Of a stretch of DNA of 61,982 bases, positions 33,501-41,093 are shown piece by piece (position 1 is the first letter of the stretch; each line of letters opens with the position of its first letter). The notes under the pieces were generated by a model. The model was not told where the DNA came from and ran no database searches. It saw only the letters and a list, made by a program, of their open reading frames with translations. The position numbers and the translations under genes are program-made. Origin of the DNA: Thermoplasmata archaeon (GTDB lineage: Archaea; Thermoplasmatota; Thermoplasmata; Lutacidiplasmatales; UBA184); contig JAGWLG010000019.1 in NCBI GenBank assembly GCA_028864975.1, positions 1-61,982 on the forward strand, given 5' to 3'.

Positions 33501-34029
33501 CTCCGCGAACGCGACGCTCTGGATCACGGTGGGGGCGGGGGGTGGCGGGAGCTCGCCTTCGGTCACCCTCTCGGCGGTGCCCGACCCTGTGGCGGTCGGA
33601 GCCCCGCTGAACCTGAGCTCAGTGGCGAGCGGCGGTACCGCTCCCTACGCGTTCGCCTGGACGAACCTCCTCCCCGGCTGCCCGAGCGGGAGCCGTGCCG
33701 CGACTCTCCTCTGCGTGCCCACGCAGGCGGGCAACTTCTACGTCACCGTCATCGTGACCGACGCGGACGGGAAGACGGTCACCGCGACGACGGGTGTCGT
33801 GGTCGAAGCGCCCGCCCCCCCCGGGCCTCCGAACGGCCACACCATCGGACGGATCCTCGGCCAGGATCCTTGGATCGTTCTGACGGTCGTGGCGTTGCTC
33901 GTCTTGGCCACGGCCCTGATAGTCCTGTTCGCGCGAGGCAGGAAGAGGAAGGCCCTCACCGCACCCCAGGAAGGCCCGCTGCCGAGCCCTACGACGGCCC
34001 AGGGGAGCCCGACCTCCCCCAGCCCCTGA
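30571..34029 (+). CDS. Large surface protein with PKD repeats and C-terminal membrane anchor
   Basis: A 1152-residue secreted protein. A signal/anchor helix lies near residues 46-70 (VRGVLVLGVMGLLAVS). Next comes a ~550-residue Cys-containing region with a possible von Willebrand A-like core (QVVFVVETTPYDG and HVLVLISSTAPRDS). Then follow four or five PKD-type beta domains (~660-1090), each with a W-x-F/L-G/A-DG motif (YLWSFGDGS, WSWSFGDGG, FLWGLGDGS, LSWRFADGS). A final membrane helix (WIVLTVVALLVLATALIVLF) and a basic cytoplasmic tail end it. PKD proteins of archaea are S-layer or adhesion components. I start it at 30571, not at an upstream in-frame ATG, because of the TATA box. Confidence 0.8.
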   Translation: MRRPFPGPLGPTFGARSTRAGGGRRRRVASGRNKLSPTVRGVLVLGVMGLLAVSTAPWALRIGPVIPAATPRAGPSPVPSMARLTSVAGSEVGSFLLPSSACTAGYNGTCPHLTPSITSSSPVICRGGSASCPGGAPDNSRVTLWVNATGHESLVPPVIQVVFVVETTPYDGVYDASAGDPGTGWCGAPCNESNAVPFFVANSGQIATAIASSFGASTSSCTPGSQEVVCFAMVDYFSTVGADHDDGDGSEYNPDVTTFVPAGSFQSAVAGTFQAQVLQGGWVLPDSDLSDNILSSSSITALYGAQRGSGLGWDSSADHVLVLISSTAPRDSNYLVNYAASSSDYPSGMSSGCEPAYFSGQPNCYSWDNGTSSVAGYARANNMAIDVIDPANGVTNASSGDYRHVASAQTDVTTILQAGCDLATATGGSWEGPHGNFTCAASATGTGHGNLTCITGGSCITKGTGTNPARGWSTNTPLGWALTHFNLPAGGRSSNLTASGTSHAPFQFLPAAGLVINATNPGYQVVACSRTASNPPLPGPCNALPLVTGLGPQHNGVGWAWPDNAMYLNDSWAISFNLAANASFPTSKLGQALPLDSCQNQSWWRGCAPYSTTSYSQLDYNASNGAPVSPPPSFPPAWVSVVATVVPLAATASFVSGSATPPDPVQFTGTVSGGQPPYTYLWSFGDGSIGSAALDPSHTYNATGTYPAHFLVTDAGGGRAGAFLNVSVGTVPPLTASAQANPTAGVAPLAVLFSSSAAGGRPPYAWSWSFGDGGSAATQNATHTYSTVGQYAVALTVRDAAGSALTRGLNVSVEPNALTASLLATPSSGTLPLTVVFNGTAAGGTPGYTFLWGLGDGSTGSFARNPVHEYNTTGTFQVDLTVADRAGAWVRVWTNISVSTSRAPLTLSISGSPVNGTPPLPVQFQASPHGGATPYLLSWRFADGSPSATGLSPAHTFQIVGTFIVRAWANDSSVPSLSANATLWITVGAGGGGSSPSVTLSAVPDPVAVGAPLNLSSVASGGTAPYAFAWTNLLPGCPSGSRAATLLCVPTQAGNFYVTVIVTDADGKTVTATTGVVVEAPAPPGPPNGHTIGRILGQDPWIVLTVVALLVLATALIVLFARGRKRKALTAPQEGPLPSPTTAQGSPTSPSP

Positions 34030-34238
34030 GCCGGCACGACCGCGATGGCGCACCCGCGCACGACGAGGGCGAAGGTCCGACCGGCCGGCGAGCGACCGCG
34101 GAGGGAGGTTGGTCCACACGGGGGACGGACCAACAGCTCACGGCGTGCTGAGGAGCCCCTGGCTCCGCGGTGCGCGTCCACGGCTCACGACCCACTCCGT
34201 GGGTCGAGGACGCGGCCGTGCCGCGGGCAGGGACGAGA

Positions 34239-34547
34239 TCACCGAGAGCCGTTCGGGAGGTGGTAGTACACCTTGTTCGCGCCGTCCCGCGTGCGGAGCA
34301 CGAGTCCGGTGCGGTTCAGCTCCTCCAGCGAGGCGGCGAGGTTGAACGTCCGATAGCCCATCAAGAGCGGGTTCCATGGCATGATCGCTTGGGTCCCCCG
34401 GACCGTGACCAGCTGGTCCGCGATCTCGTTGAACGTGTAGGCCTTCCCCGGAGAGTCGCGGAGGAAGTTCACGATCTCGCGTTGGGCATGGGGGAGTTCG
34501 TTCGTCGCAGGGGCGCGCTCGCGGAGGTCCTTGACGTCGATGGGCAT
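34239..34547 (-). CDS. Winged-helix transcriptional regulator
   Basis: A 102-residue protein with a wHTH fold: helix QREIVNFLRDSPG, a helix-turn-helix around AYTFNEIADQL, a recognition/dimer region NLAASLEELNRTG and a beta-wing LRTRDGANKVYYHLP. It is the only obvious regulator near the PKD protein and receiver-domain genes. Its own promoter is filled with CTGGCC half-sites, including an 18-bp perfect palindrome, so autoregulation is likely. Effector and other targets are unknown. Confidence 0.75.
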   Translation of the reverse strand: MPIDVKDLRERAPATNELPHAQREIVNFLRDSPGKAYTFNEIADQLVTVRGTQAIMPWNPLLMGYRTFNLAASLEELNRTGLVLRTRDGANKVYYHLPNGSR

Positions 34548-34557
34548 AGCTCACATT

Positions 34558-34614
34558 CTGGCCTTCTGGCCGTACTGGCCAGGTACCTGGCCATGCTAGA
34601 AGAACTTGCTGGCC
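34558..34614. promoter_or_regulatory. Operator cluster with perfect 18-bp palindrome
   Basis: Five CTGGCC half-sites at 34558, 34566, 34575, 34587 and 34609. Those at 34575-34592 form the perfect palindrome TGGCCAGGTACCTGGCCA (34576-34593), which falls where the TATA box of the regulator at 34547 should be. Occupation would block that promoter, and the cluster also lies upstream of the receiver-domain gene. Confidence 0.75.
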
Positions 34615-34836
34615 AGGAGGATGAACGGAGCCTTGGCGACGTGCTGGCACGACGCTCTGCATGGGCACACACGGCTCCGCGGAAGAGCGCCAGGCCGAAC
34701 GTACCTTCGTGCTCCTCCTGGCGGATCGAGCGGGGGGTGGGACGCGGACCCTGACGGGTCAGGCACGGGTCGCGCTCTCCTGCGCCGGACCCGCGCCAAT
34801 CTCAAGACCTCCCTGGCGCTGAATACGGATGAGGGG

Positions 34837-35460
34837 GTGCCTTCGACGGCCGGTCCTAGCGTGATCCGCGCTCCGGGAACCGCCACCACTTCGGGTCCGG
34901 CGCTCCATGGTACCCTGGAGCCGAGGCCCTATCGGGTGCTCGTGGTGGACGACGACCTGGACCTTCGGGCCTTCCTCGGACAGGCGCTCACGTTCCAGAG
35001 CCCGTTCGACTGCTCCGCCGCGACCGAAGAGTCCCCGGCCCGCGCCTTCGAGGAGCTCTCCCGCGGCCACGTTGACATCGTGCTCTCCGACTGGCAGATG
35101 CCCGAGGAGGACGGCGTGAGCTTCCTGACGCGGGTCAAGGAGGCCCATCCTTCGGTCCTCCGACTGCTCATCACGGCGCACAGGGACCTCAAGGCGCTCT
35201 TGGGTGCGGTGACCGAAGCGGAAGTCGACGGGTACCTCGAGAAACCGATCAACGCGCAGCTCGCGCGCGACATGCTCTACGACGCGCTTCTCCGCCGTCA
35301 GCTCCGGACGAGGTCGGGTGGCGCTGAGACTTCGCCCAAGGAACGACCGTCCACGACGGAGGCGGTCCTCAAGGGCCTGCGAGCGCGAACGTCCCCCGGC
35401 GAGCCTCGGAAGACGCTCGGGCGCGTCAAGCGCCCGCTGGCGAGCCACGACTCGAGTTGA
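34837..35460 (+). CDS. Stand-alone response regulator receiver protein
   Basis: A ~207-residue protein. After ~25 residues comes a complete receiver domain: acidic pocket VLVVDDDLDL, phospho-acceptor Asp in DIVLSDWQMPEEDG, switch Thr in LLITAH and Lys in YLEKPI. About 60 basic, probably unstructured residues follow instead of an output domain. No histidine kinase is in the window. The start is uncertain: GTGs at 34837 and 34861 are both in frame and a longer upstream open frame exists. It probably relays phosphate to a partner protein. Confidence 0.75.
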   Translation: MPSTAGPSVIRAPGTATTSGPALHGTLEPRPYRVLVVDDDLDLRAFLGQALTFQSPFDCSAATEESPARAFEELSRGHVDIVLSDWQMPEEDGVSFLTRVKEAHPSVLRLLITAHRDLKALLGAVTEAEVDGYLEKPINAQLARDMLYDALLRRQLRTRSGGAETSPKERPSTTEAVLKGLRARTSPGEPRKTLGRVKRPLASHDSS

Positions 35461-35524
35461 GGCCAGCCTTTCGGGGGATCTGCACCGCGGCCGCGCGACG
35501 CCCGACCCTCTTGACTAGGGCACT

Positions 35525-36475
35525 TCAGTACGTCGGCTGGGCCCGTCGGTAAGCGTCCTGGAGCGCCCCCGTGTCCACGTGGGTGTAGATCTGGGTGGTC
35601 GCGACGCTCGCATGGCCCAACTGCTTCTGGATGAACCTCAGGTCGAGGCCGCGCTTGAGCAAGGTCGTCGCGAGCGTGTGCCGAAGGGTGTGGGGCGTGA
35701 CCTTCTTTCCGATGCCCGCGTCGCGGGCCCGCGCCCGGACCATCCGCTCCACGGACTCTCGACAGATCGGGAAGACCCGGGGATCCCCCTGCTCGCCCCG
35801 AACGGCGAGCCACTGACGGACCGCCTCGCACGTGGTCCCGTCGATGACCACCATCCGGTCCTTGTCACCCTTCCCCGACCGCACCCGGAGGAGCCCACCT
35901 TCCAGGTCCAGGTCCTCCACGCTCAGACGGCAGACCTCCCCGACCCGTAGACCGCCGTAGCCCAAGACGTGGAGGAGCGCGAAATCCCTCGGTTCTCCTT
36001 CCGACGAAGTCAGGAGGCGGTGAGCCTCCTCTTCGGTCAAGAAGCCCGGAAGGCGCGCAGGGCGACGGGGCACCTCGACCCCGTCGGCGGCCCGCGAGCC
36101 GAAGGCCCGCAAGAGGAAGGTGATCGCTCGCAGCGCTCCGTAGACCGAGGTCTTCGAACAGTGCTTGGTCAGGACCAGATGTTCCCTCCAGGCCTCGAGG
36201 TCGGAGGGGTTGGTCTCTCGCAGCGGCTTCTTCAGGAAGACCAGGAAGTGCCGCGCCCAGAACACGTACTGCTTGACCGTCCATGGGCTCTTGCCCTCGC
36301 CTTCCATCAAGCGCTGGAAGCGCTCGAGGAGCTCCACGGGGTCATCAGGGACCTCCCGGCCGAACGGTGCGGAGGACGGCGCCGAGGGGCGCACGCCCCC
36401 TCTTGCGACCTTTCCGCGGGTCGGCGGTGGGGACGTTGGGAGCGAGGGCGGGGAGAGGGAGGCTCCGCTATCCAC
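35525..36475 (-). CDS. xerA: XerA-like tyrosine recombinase
   Basis: A ~316-residue recombinase for chromosome dimer resolution. After a low-complexity N-terminus, the core-binding domain (SPWTVKQYVFWARHFLVFL) precedes the catalytic domain with Arg in GGLRVGEV, Lys in GKGDKDR, HTLRH, His in LGHAS and Tyr in QIYTHV. These match XerA/XerCD far better than the array recombinases do. I favour the GTG at 36475 because TTAAATGG lies about 30 nt upstream; a TTG at 36481 is the alternative. It is divergent from the thiolation gene. Confidence 0.85.
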   Translation of the reverse strand: MDSGASLSPPSLPTSPPPTRGKVARGGVRPSAPSSAPFGREVPDDPVELLERFQRLMEGEGKSPWTVKQYVFWARHFLVFLKKPLRETNPSDLEAWREHLVLTKHCSKTSVYGALRAITFLLRAFGSRAADGVEVPRRPARLPGFLTEEEAHRLLTSSEGEPRDFALLHVLGYGGLRVGEVCRLSVEDLDLEGGLLRVRSGKGDKDRMVVIDGTTCEAVRQWLAVRGEQGDPRVFPICRESVERMVRARARDAGIGKKVTPHTLRHTLATTLLKRGLDLRFIQKQLGHASVATTQIYTHVDTGALQDAYRRAQPTY

Positions 36476-36573
36476 GCTCAAGGGAACTGCGGGAGGAGGG
36501 CCATTTAAGGGCGGGTTGGACTCGCAAGGGGGGTCGGAGCCGTCAACGTGCCGGCCCCGGAAGGAGCTTCGCG

Positions 36574-37539
36574 ATGGAGTGTACCCAGAAGGGCTGCGGT
36601 GGGCGGGCGCTCATCGACCAGCCCTACGCCGGCGCGCACCTGTGCGCGGCGCACTTCCGCGCCTCGGTGGTCGAGAGGGCGCGGCGCGAGCTCCACCATC
36701 AGGCCCCGAGGCTGAAGGGCGGGACCCTCGCGCTCGCTTTGTCGGGAGGGAAGGACTCCGCGGTGATGACGACGCTCGTCCATCGCATCCTTGGAGGCCG
36801 CCAGGGACTTCAGCTGGTGGCCCTCACCGTCGACGAAGGGATCGAGGGGTACCGGGCCGAGACGATCGCCCCCGCCCGGAAGCTCTGCCGAACCCTGGGG
36901 ATCGAGCATGTGGTCCGTTCCTTCGAGCAGGTGGTGGGGACCACCACCGATGCCACCAGCGCTGCGCTACCGGAGGAGATCCCCTGCTCGTTCTGCGGGG
37001 TGTGGAGGCGGCGCGCGCTCAACCAGATGGCACGCGAGGTGGGCGCGGTCCGGCTCTCCATGGGGTTCAACTTGGACGACCTTGCCCAGACCGTGCTCAT
37101 GAACCTCGCCCGTGGTGAGCCCCATCGATTGAGGCAGATGGCCCCCCACGTCGAGCCGCAGGCGGGGCTCGTCCCGCGCATCGCGCCCTTGGCGATGGTG
37201 CCCGAGCGCGAGGTCTACCTCTACGCCAGGCTCGAGGGGCTCCCGTTCGATCATGCGGTCTGTCCTCACGCCTCCCGCGCGGGACGCAATGTCTTCCGGG
37301 AGGTCCTCTGGCGCCTCGAGGAGGCGGTGCCGGGCACCCGACATGCTTTGCTCCGTACCCGCGAGAAGCTCCTGCCGCTCCTGCTGAGCGACGAAGGGGG
37401 GGCAGGTTCCCCGCATCGGTGTCGGACCTGCGGGGAGCCCTCTTCTGGGGAGGTCTGTCGTCCTTGCGCGTATCGGGAGGCGCTCTCTGGCCTCACTGCG
37501 AGCGATTTTATCTCTGCGCCAGGCTCGGGCCGGACGTGA
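36574..37539 (+). CDS. PP-loop tRNA 2-thiolation enzyme, TtcA/TtuA/Ncs6 family
   Basis: A 321-residue adenylating sulfurtransferase that thiolates a tRNA uridine (or cytidine). It has an N-terminal zinc knuckle (CTQKGCG with CAAHF), the PP-loop LALSGGKDSAV (~54-64), the catalytic CSFCGVWRRR pair, GFNLDDLAQT, and a C-terminal zinc finger (CRTCGE with CRPC). The arrangement fits the TtuA/Ncs6 group. The ATG at 36574 has AAGGAG about 9 nt upstream; the longer open frame has no homology. Its stop overlaps the GTG of the dehydrogenase gene. The exact target position cannot be assigned by eye. Confidence 0.88.
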   Translation: MECTQKGCGGRALIDQPYAGAHLCAAHFRASVVERARRELHHQAPRLKGGTLALALSGGKDSAVMTTLVHRILGGRQGLQLVALTVDEGIEGYRAETIAPARKLCRTLGIEHVVRSFEQVVGTTTDATSAALPEEIPCSFCGVWRRRALNQMAREVGAVRLSMGFNLDDLAQTVLMNLARGEPHRLRQMAPHVEPQAGLVPRIAPLAMVPEREVYLYARLEGLPFDHAVCPHASRAGRNVFREVLWRLEEAVPGTRHALLRTREKLLPLLLSDEGGAGSPHRCRTCGEPSSGEVCRPCAYREALSGLTASDFISAPGSGRT

Positions 37540-38483
37540 CGACCTCTGCTCCCGCCACCACCATCGCAGCTTCCCCCTCGGCCCCGTCGGGTGGCGGGTC
37601 CCTGCCGGCCTCCCGCCTCTTCGTTGCGGGGGCCGGGATCATGGGGGCGGGCATCGCGGCGCAAGCCGCGCTCGTCGGATGGGAGGTCGACCTCTACGAC
37701 GTCCAGCAGTCCTTCCTCGATCGAGGTCTGGGGGCCGTCCGCAAGGACTTCGAACGCCTGGCCCGCAAGGGGAAGCTCACCGCCGAGCAGGGTGCGCTCG
37801 CGGGGAAGCGCGTGCGGGGGACGCTCTCCCTCGACGCTGCGGGCGAGGCCTCGGTGGTCATGGAGGCGGCCCCGGAACGTCTGGAGCTCAAGCGCGAGCT
37901 CTTCCAGAAGTTGGACAAGGTGTGTCGCCCCGAGGCGCTCCTAGGCACGAACACCTCCTCGCTCTCGGTCACCGCGATCGCGGCCACTGTGAAGGACCCT
38001 GGACGGATGGTGGGGATCCACTTCTTCAACCCCGTCCTGGCGATGGAGCTCGTCGAGGTCATCCCGGGCTTCCGCACCCGGGAGACGGAGGTCGCACGGG
38101 CGAAGGCCTTCGCCCGAGCGCTCGGCAAGACGGTCACCTCGAGCAAGGACGCCCCCGGGTTCGTCACGACCCGGGCCATGGCCGTGCTGGCGAACGAGGC
38201 GATCTGGATGCTCCACGACGGCGTCGCGACGCGGGAGGACATCGACACCGCCCACAAGCTCGGCTTCCACCACCCGATGGGACCGCTCGAGCTCGCGGAC
38301 CTCGTCGGGCTGGACACGATGCTCTCGGTCCTGGAACGTCTCTACACCGGCTTCCGCGACCCCAAGTACCGCGCCTGCCCCCTTCTCGTGAGCATGGTCG
38401 AGGCCGGGCTCTTCGGACGTAAGAGCGGGGAAGGGTTCTACCGCTACGACGTGCCGCGGCCGGGGGGAACTTCCACCTCATGA
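37536..38483 (+). CDS. 3-hydroxyacyl-CoA dehydrogenase
   Basis: A 315-residue NAD-dependent enzyme for the reversible oxidation of 3-hydroxyacyl-CoA (fatty-acid or butyrate-type metabolism). It has Rossmann motif VAGAGIMGAGIA, the NTSSLSVTAIA strand with its catalytic Ser region, IHFFNPVLAMELVEVI (catalytic His), APGFVTTR and the C-terminal dimerisation domain with GFHHPMGPLELADLVGLDT. Length is that of single-domain bacterial/archaeal Hbd. The GTG start overlaps the previous stop (GTGA), and the stop overlaps the next ATG. Confidence 0.9.
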   Translation: MTTSAPATTIAASPSAPSGGGSLPASRLFVAGAGIMGAGIAAQAALVGWEVDLYDVQQSFLDRGLGAVRKDFERLARKGKLTAEQGALAGKRVRGTLSLDAAGEASVVMEAAPERLELKRELFQKLDKVCRPEALLGTNTSSLSVTAIAATVKDPGRMVGIHFFNPVLAMELVEVIPGFRTRETEVARAKAFARALGKTVTSSKDAPGFVTTRAMAVLANEAIWMLHDGVATREDIDTAHKLGFHHPMGPLELADLVGLDTMLSVLERLYTGFRDPKYRACPLLVSMVEAGLFGRKSGEGFYRYDVPRPGGTSTS

Positions 38484-39334
38484 ACGGGACGGACGTCCTG
38501 GTCCTGGTCGTCCTCCTCGTCCTCTTCTCGCTCATCGCCCCGCTCGCCTACCTTTCCTGGGTCCGCAAGACCGAGCGCTACAACACCGAGGCCTGGGGGC
38601 CGCTCTTGCGGGCCTTCGGGTACGGGGCTTTCATCGGAACGTTCGTCTCCGCGATCCTCGAGGCGATCTTCCTCGCGGTCTACGCCCAGGTGCTGCAGCC
38701 GGACCTGGGGCTGCCTTCGGGGAGCACGGGGAACGTCGTCTCGCTCCTCGTCCTTGCCGTGGTCATCGCCCCCTTCATCGAGGAGGGGATGAAGGGCGCG
38801 GGGGTCTACGGCATGCGCTCGCGCATCCGCTACGTCGCGGACGGGCTCGTCTTCGGTGCCGCCGTGGGGTTCGGCTTTTCTTTCATCGAGAACCTGCTCT
38901 ACGGCGTCTCCGCCTACGGGCAAGCGGGGCTCGCGGGGTTCTTGGCCACGATCATCGTCCGTTCCTTCTCCAGCAGCCTCCTCCACGGTAGCGCGACGGC
39001 CATGACCGGGCTCGGGGTGGCGGAGAGCGAGCTCCGGAAGGGGAAGGGGCATCTTCTCGCGGGGTACTACCTGCTCGCCGTCACGATGCACGGGACGTTC
39101 AACGCGCTGGCCTCGCTGCCGTTGATCCTCTCGCTCTACTACCCAAGCCTCCCCGCCTCCACGCAGAACGAGCTGAGCGTGGTCGCCCTGCTGGCGGCCA
39201 TCATCTTCGCCGTGAGCGTCTTCAGCCATGTCCGGACCCGGATCACCGAGATGCAGTACCAAGGCGTGCACGGACTTCCGATACCGACTGCGGGTTACGC
39301 TTACCCTTCGATGCGGACCTCCGGGCGTCGGTGA
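38480..39334 (+). CDS. PrsW-like intramembrane metalloprotease
   Basis: A 284-residue membrane protein with about eight helices. PrsW-family catalytic motifs are visible within membrane segments: FIEEGMKG (EExxK), FSFIENLLYG, LLHGSATAMTG and VTMHGTFNA (two His). Family members cleave membrane or anti-sigma proteins; the substrate here is unknown. The ATG overlaps the preceding stop, so three unrelated genes (thiolation, dehydrogenase, protease) form a tightly coupled operon. Confidence 0.85.
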   Translation: MNGTDVLVLVVLLVLFSLIAPLAYLSWVRKTERYNTEAWGPLLRAFGYGAFIGTFVSAILEAIFLAVYAQVLQPDLGLPSGSTGNVVSLLVLAVVIAPFIEEGMKGAGVYGMRSRIRYVADGLVFGAAVGFGFSFIENLLYGVSAYGQAGLAGFLATIIVRSFSSSLLHGSATAMTGLGVAESELRKGKGHLLAGYYLLAVTMHGTFNALASLPLILSLYYPSLPASTQNELSVVALLAAIIFAVSVFSHVRTRITEMQYQGVHGLPIPTAGYAYPSMRTSGRR

Positions 39335-39407
39335 ACTTCCGCGGGGGGGTTATTCTTCGCTGGTCCGGCACAAGCGGCTAAGTCCAGGTCCCGTAGCCCC
39401 GGGGGAG

Positions 39408-40340
39408 ATGTCCGTCCCTGTTGCCCCTGAGCTGCGCGCAAAGTACTCTCGCATCGTGCGAGAGGCGCTCCCCGGTTACAGTCCGCGACGGATCGCGCTC
39501 AACGCTCAGGGAGCTCTGAACATCGTCTTCGATGTCGATGGGCGGTTCATCTTCCGCTTCCCCCGTGCGGAGCGAGGGGCGAAGCTCCTCGCGATGGAGT
39601 GCAGGCTGCTCCCTCGTCTCGCCCGACACCTCCCCCTCGCGATCCCCGAGCCCTTCGTCGTAGGTAGCCTCCCCGGCCGCCATGAGTGGCCATTCATGGG
39701 ATACGAAAGGATCCCCGGTCGTCAGCTTCAGTGGGCACGTCTCTCCGAGCCGCGCTTCCGGGCGCTCGTTCGAGGCCTGGCTCCTACGTTCCAACGACTG
39801 GCGACCTTCCCGGTCCGGGAGGCGACGCGACTCGGCGTCCCCGGCGGCGATCCCCCGACCTTCCGCCAGGAGATGACGGACCTCTACGAGAGCCTGAAGA
39901 AGCACGGCTATCCGGCGATCCCGGACGAGCTGCGGTCTCAGCTTGACGGACGCTTCAGGGCCTATCTCGACGCCCCGGACAACTTCCGATTCCGACCTAC
40001 CCTCCTCCACGGGGAGGTCCACTCCTCCCATGTGCTCTGGAAGACCGAGCGCGTGAGCGGACTCATCGACTGGGGGTTCGCCTCCATCGGGGACCCGGCA
40101 CGGGATTTCGCACCCTGGGTGGCCCACTTCGGTACCCGGGGGATCCCCCAACTGATGGAGGGAAGGACAGGCCCGCACGACCGGACCTTTCTCGAGAGGC
40201 TGGAGTTCTACCGCCTGTTGATCCCGATCTGGCAGATCCGCAATCGAGCGTGGGAGGGGAACCTCAAGGGGGCGAAGGAGGCCGTCGGGTGGCTCCGGAG
40301 GGCCCTGAAGCTCCCGGCGACGGAAGGCTGGAGCCGCTAA
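39408..40340 (+). CDS. APH/choline-kinase-fold phosphotransferase with altered active site
   Basis: A 310-residue aminoglycoside-phosphotransferase-fold protein. The nucleotide-binding N-lobe (LNIVFDVDGRFIFRFPR with the Lys replaced by Arg) and the GYERIPG hinge are present. The catalytic loop reads LLHGEVHSSHVLW, where the family normally has HGDxxxxN: the catalytic Asp is Glu and the metal-binding Asn is His. The following IDWGFASIGDPARD motif is normal. It may be a weak kinase or a binding protein. The small-molecule substrate is unknown. It starts at an ATG with GGGGGAG directly before it. Confidence 0.75.
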   Translation: MSVPVAPELRAKYSRIVREALPGYSPRRIALNAQGALNIVFDVDGRFIFRFPRAERGAKLLAMECRLLPRLARHLPLAIPEPFVVGSLPGRHEWPFMGYERIPGRQLQWARLSEPRFRALVRGLAPTFQRLATFPVREATRLGVPGGDPPTFRQEMTDLYESLKKHGYPAIPDELRSQLDGRFRAYLDAPDNFRFRPTLLHGEVHSSHVLWKTERVSGLIDWGFASIGDPARDFAPWVAHFGTRGIPQLMEGRTGPHDRTFLERLEFYRLLIPIWQIRNRAWEGNLKGAKEAVGWLRRALKLPATEGWSR

Positions 40341-40534
40341 CCGCGCCAGAATCGCACTCGACGACGGCGCGCGGGCCTGGCGGGCTTCTCCGGCTCCACG
40401 TCACCGAGACACGCGCCCGCGGTCCCTCCCTCCCCTCCTTCCACCCACGGCTCGATCGGGTGGATGCGGCAGAACGCCTGCCCGCACCTGCCTGCGTGCG
40501 CCTGTCTATGACAGGCGACGGGCGCGAGAGCGCT
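40341..40534. other. Convergent intergenic region
   Basis: Separates the 3' ends of the APH-like gene and the DUF6015-like gene. No T-rich terminator or gene was recognised. Confidence 0.4.
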
Positions 40535-40960
40535 CTATGACGGGGGAGCCGCCTGGCGCGAGGAAGGGTCGGAGGACTCGCCTTCGCCACGATGGCTCCA
40601 CTGGTCCGCGCTCACCTTGGCGTAGAGCTCGCCGGCTTCGTCCTTCTGCGGAGGGGGAGGGGGGTGCGCCGCGGCACCGATCGAGGCCTTGCGCAAGAGC
40701 CAGTAATGGATCCTCCAGGTCTTGCCCTTCGCGACCTGAGCGTCCTCCTCTTCGCTCGTGAGGAGGCCTTCCTCCTCCAGCTGGTAGAACATGTCGCGGT
40801 CCTCGTTCGAGAGGACGTTGTCCAGGACCATCTCCTCCGGTCCGAAGTAGTTCAGGACCTGCGTGGCCATCGCCTCCGCGCTCTCGGAGGGGAGCTTTCC
40901 ATGGGCCACCAAGGTGTTGCGGATCGCCTCGGTGAGCTCTTCTACCGTAACTACGGCCAC
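40535..40960 (-). CDS. DUF6015-like small protein
   Basis: A 141-residue helical, acidic protein (VEELTEAIRNTLVAHGKLPS; DNVLSNEDRDMFYQLEEEGL; KTWRIHYWLLRK) with a Pro/charged tail. I recall this layout from the DUF6015 family of Thermoplasmata-related archaea; that is memory, not a search. A two-helix core resembling a winged-helix dimer is plausible. The GTG at 40960 is favoured because CTTTTTACC lies ~27 nt upstream. It is divergent from pus10. Confidence 0.6.
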   Translation of the reverse strand: MAVVTVEELTEAIRNTLVAHGKLPSESAEAMATQVLNYFGPEEMVLDNVLSNEDRDMFYQLEEEGLLTSEEEDAQVAKGKTWRIHYWLLRKASIGAAAHPPPPPQKDEAGELYAKVSADQWSHRGEGESSDPSSRQAAPPS

Positions 40961-41093
40961 GTCACGCGGATTGGTGGGGAGGTAAAAAGGCCGAGGTCGA
41001 GGACATGCCACGGCCTTACCTTCCTGCCCCTGGCGCCTCGGAGGGGGACCGCACGGGGGCAACCTTCTTGGGGAACGGGGATGGGCCCCCCCC

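Noticed and set aside
35525..36475. XerA as another member of the array recombinases
   Set aside because: Its motifs (GLRVGEV, HTLRH, LGHAS, IYTHV) and missing upstream element put it in the chromosomal XerA group.
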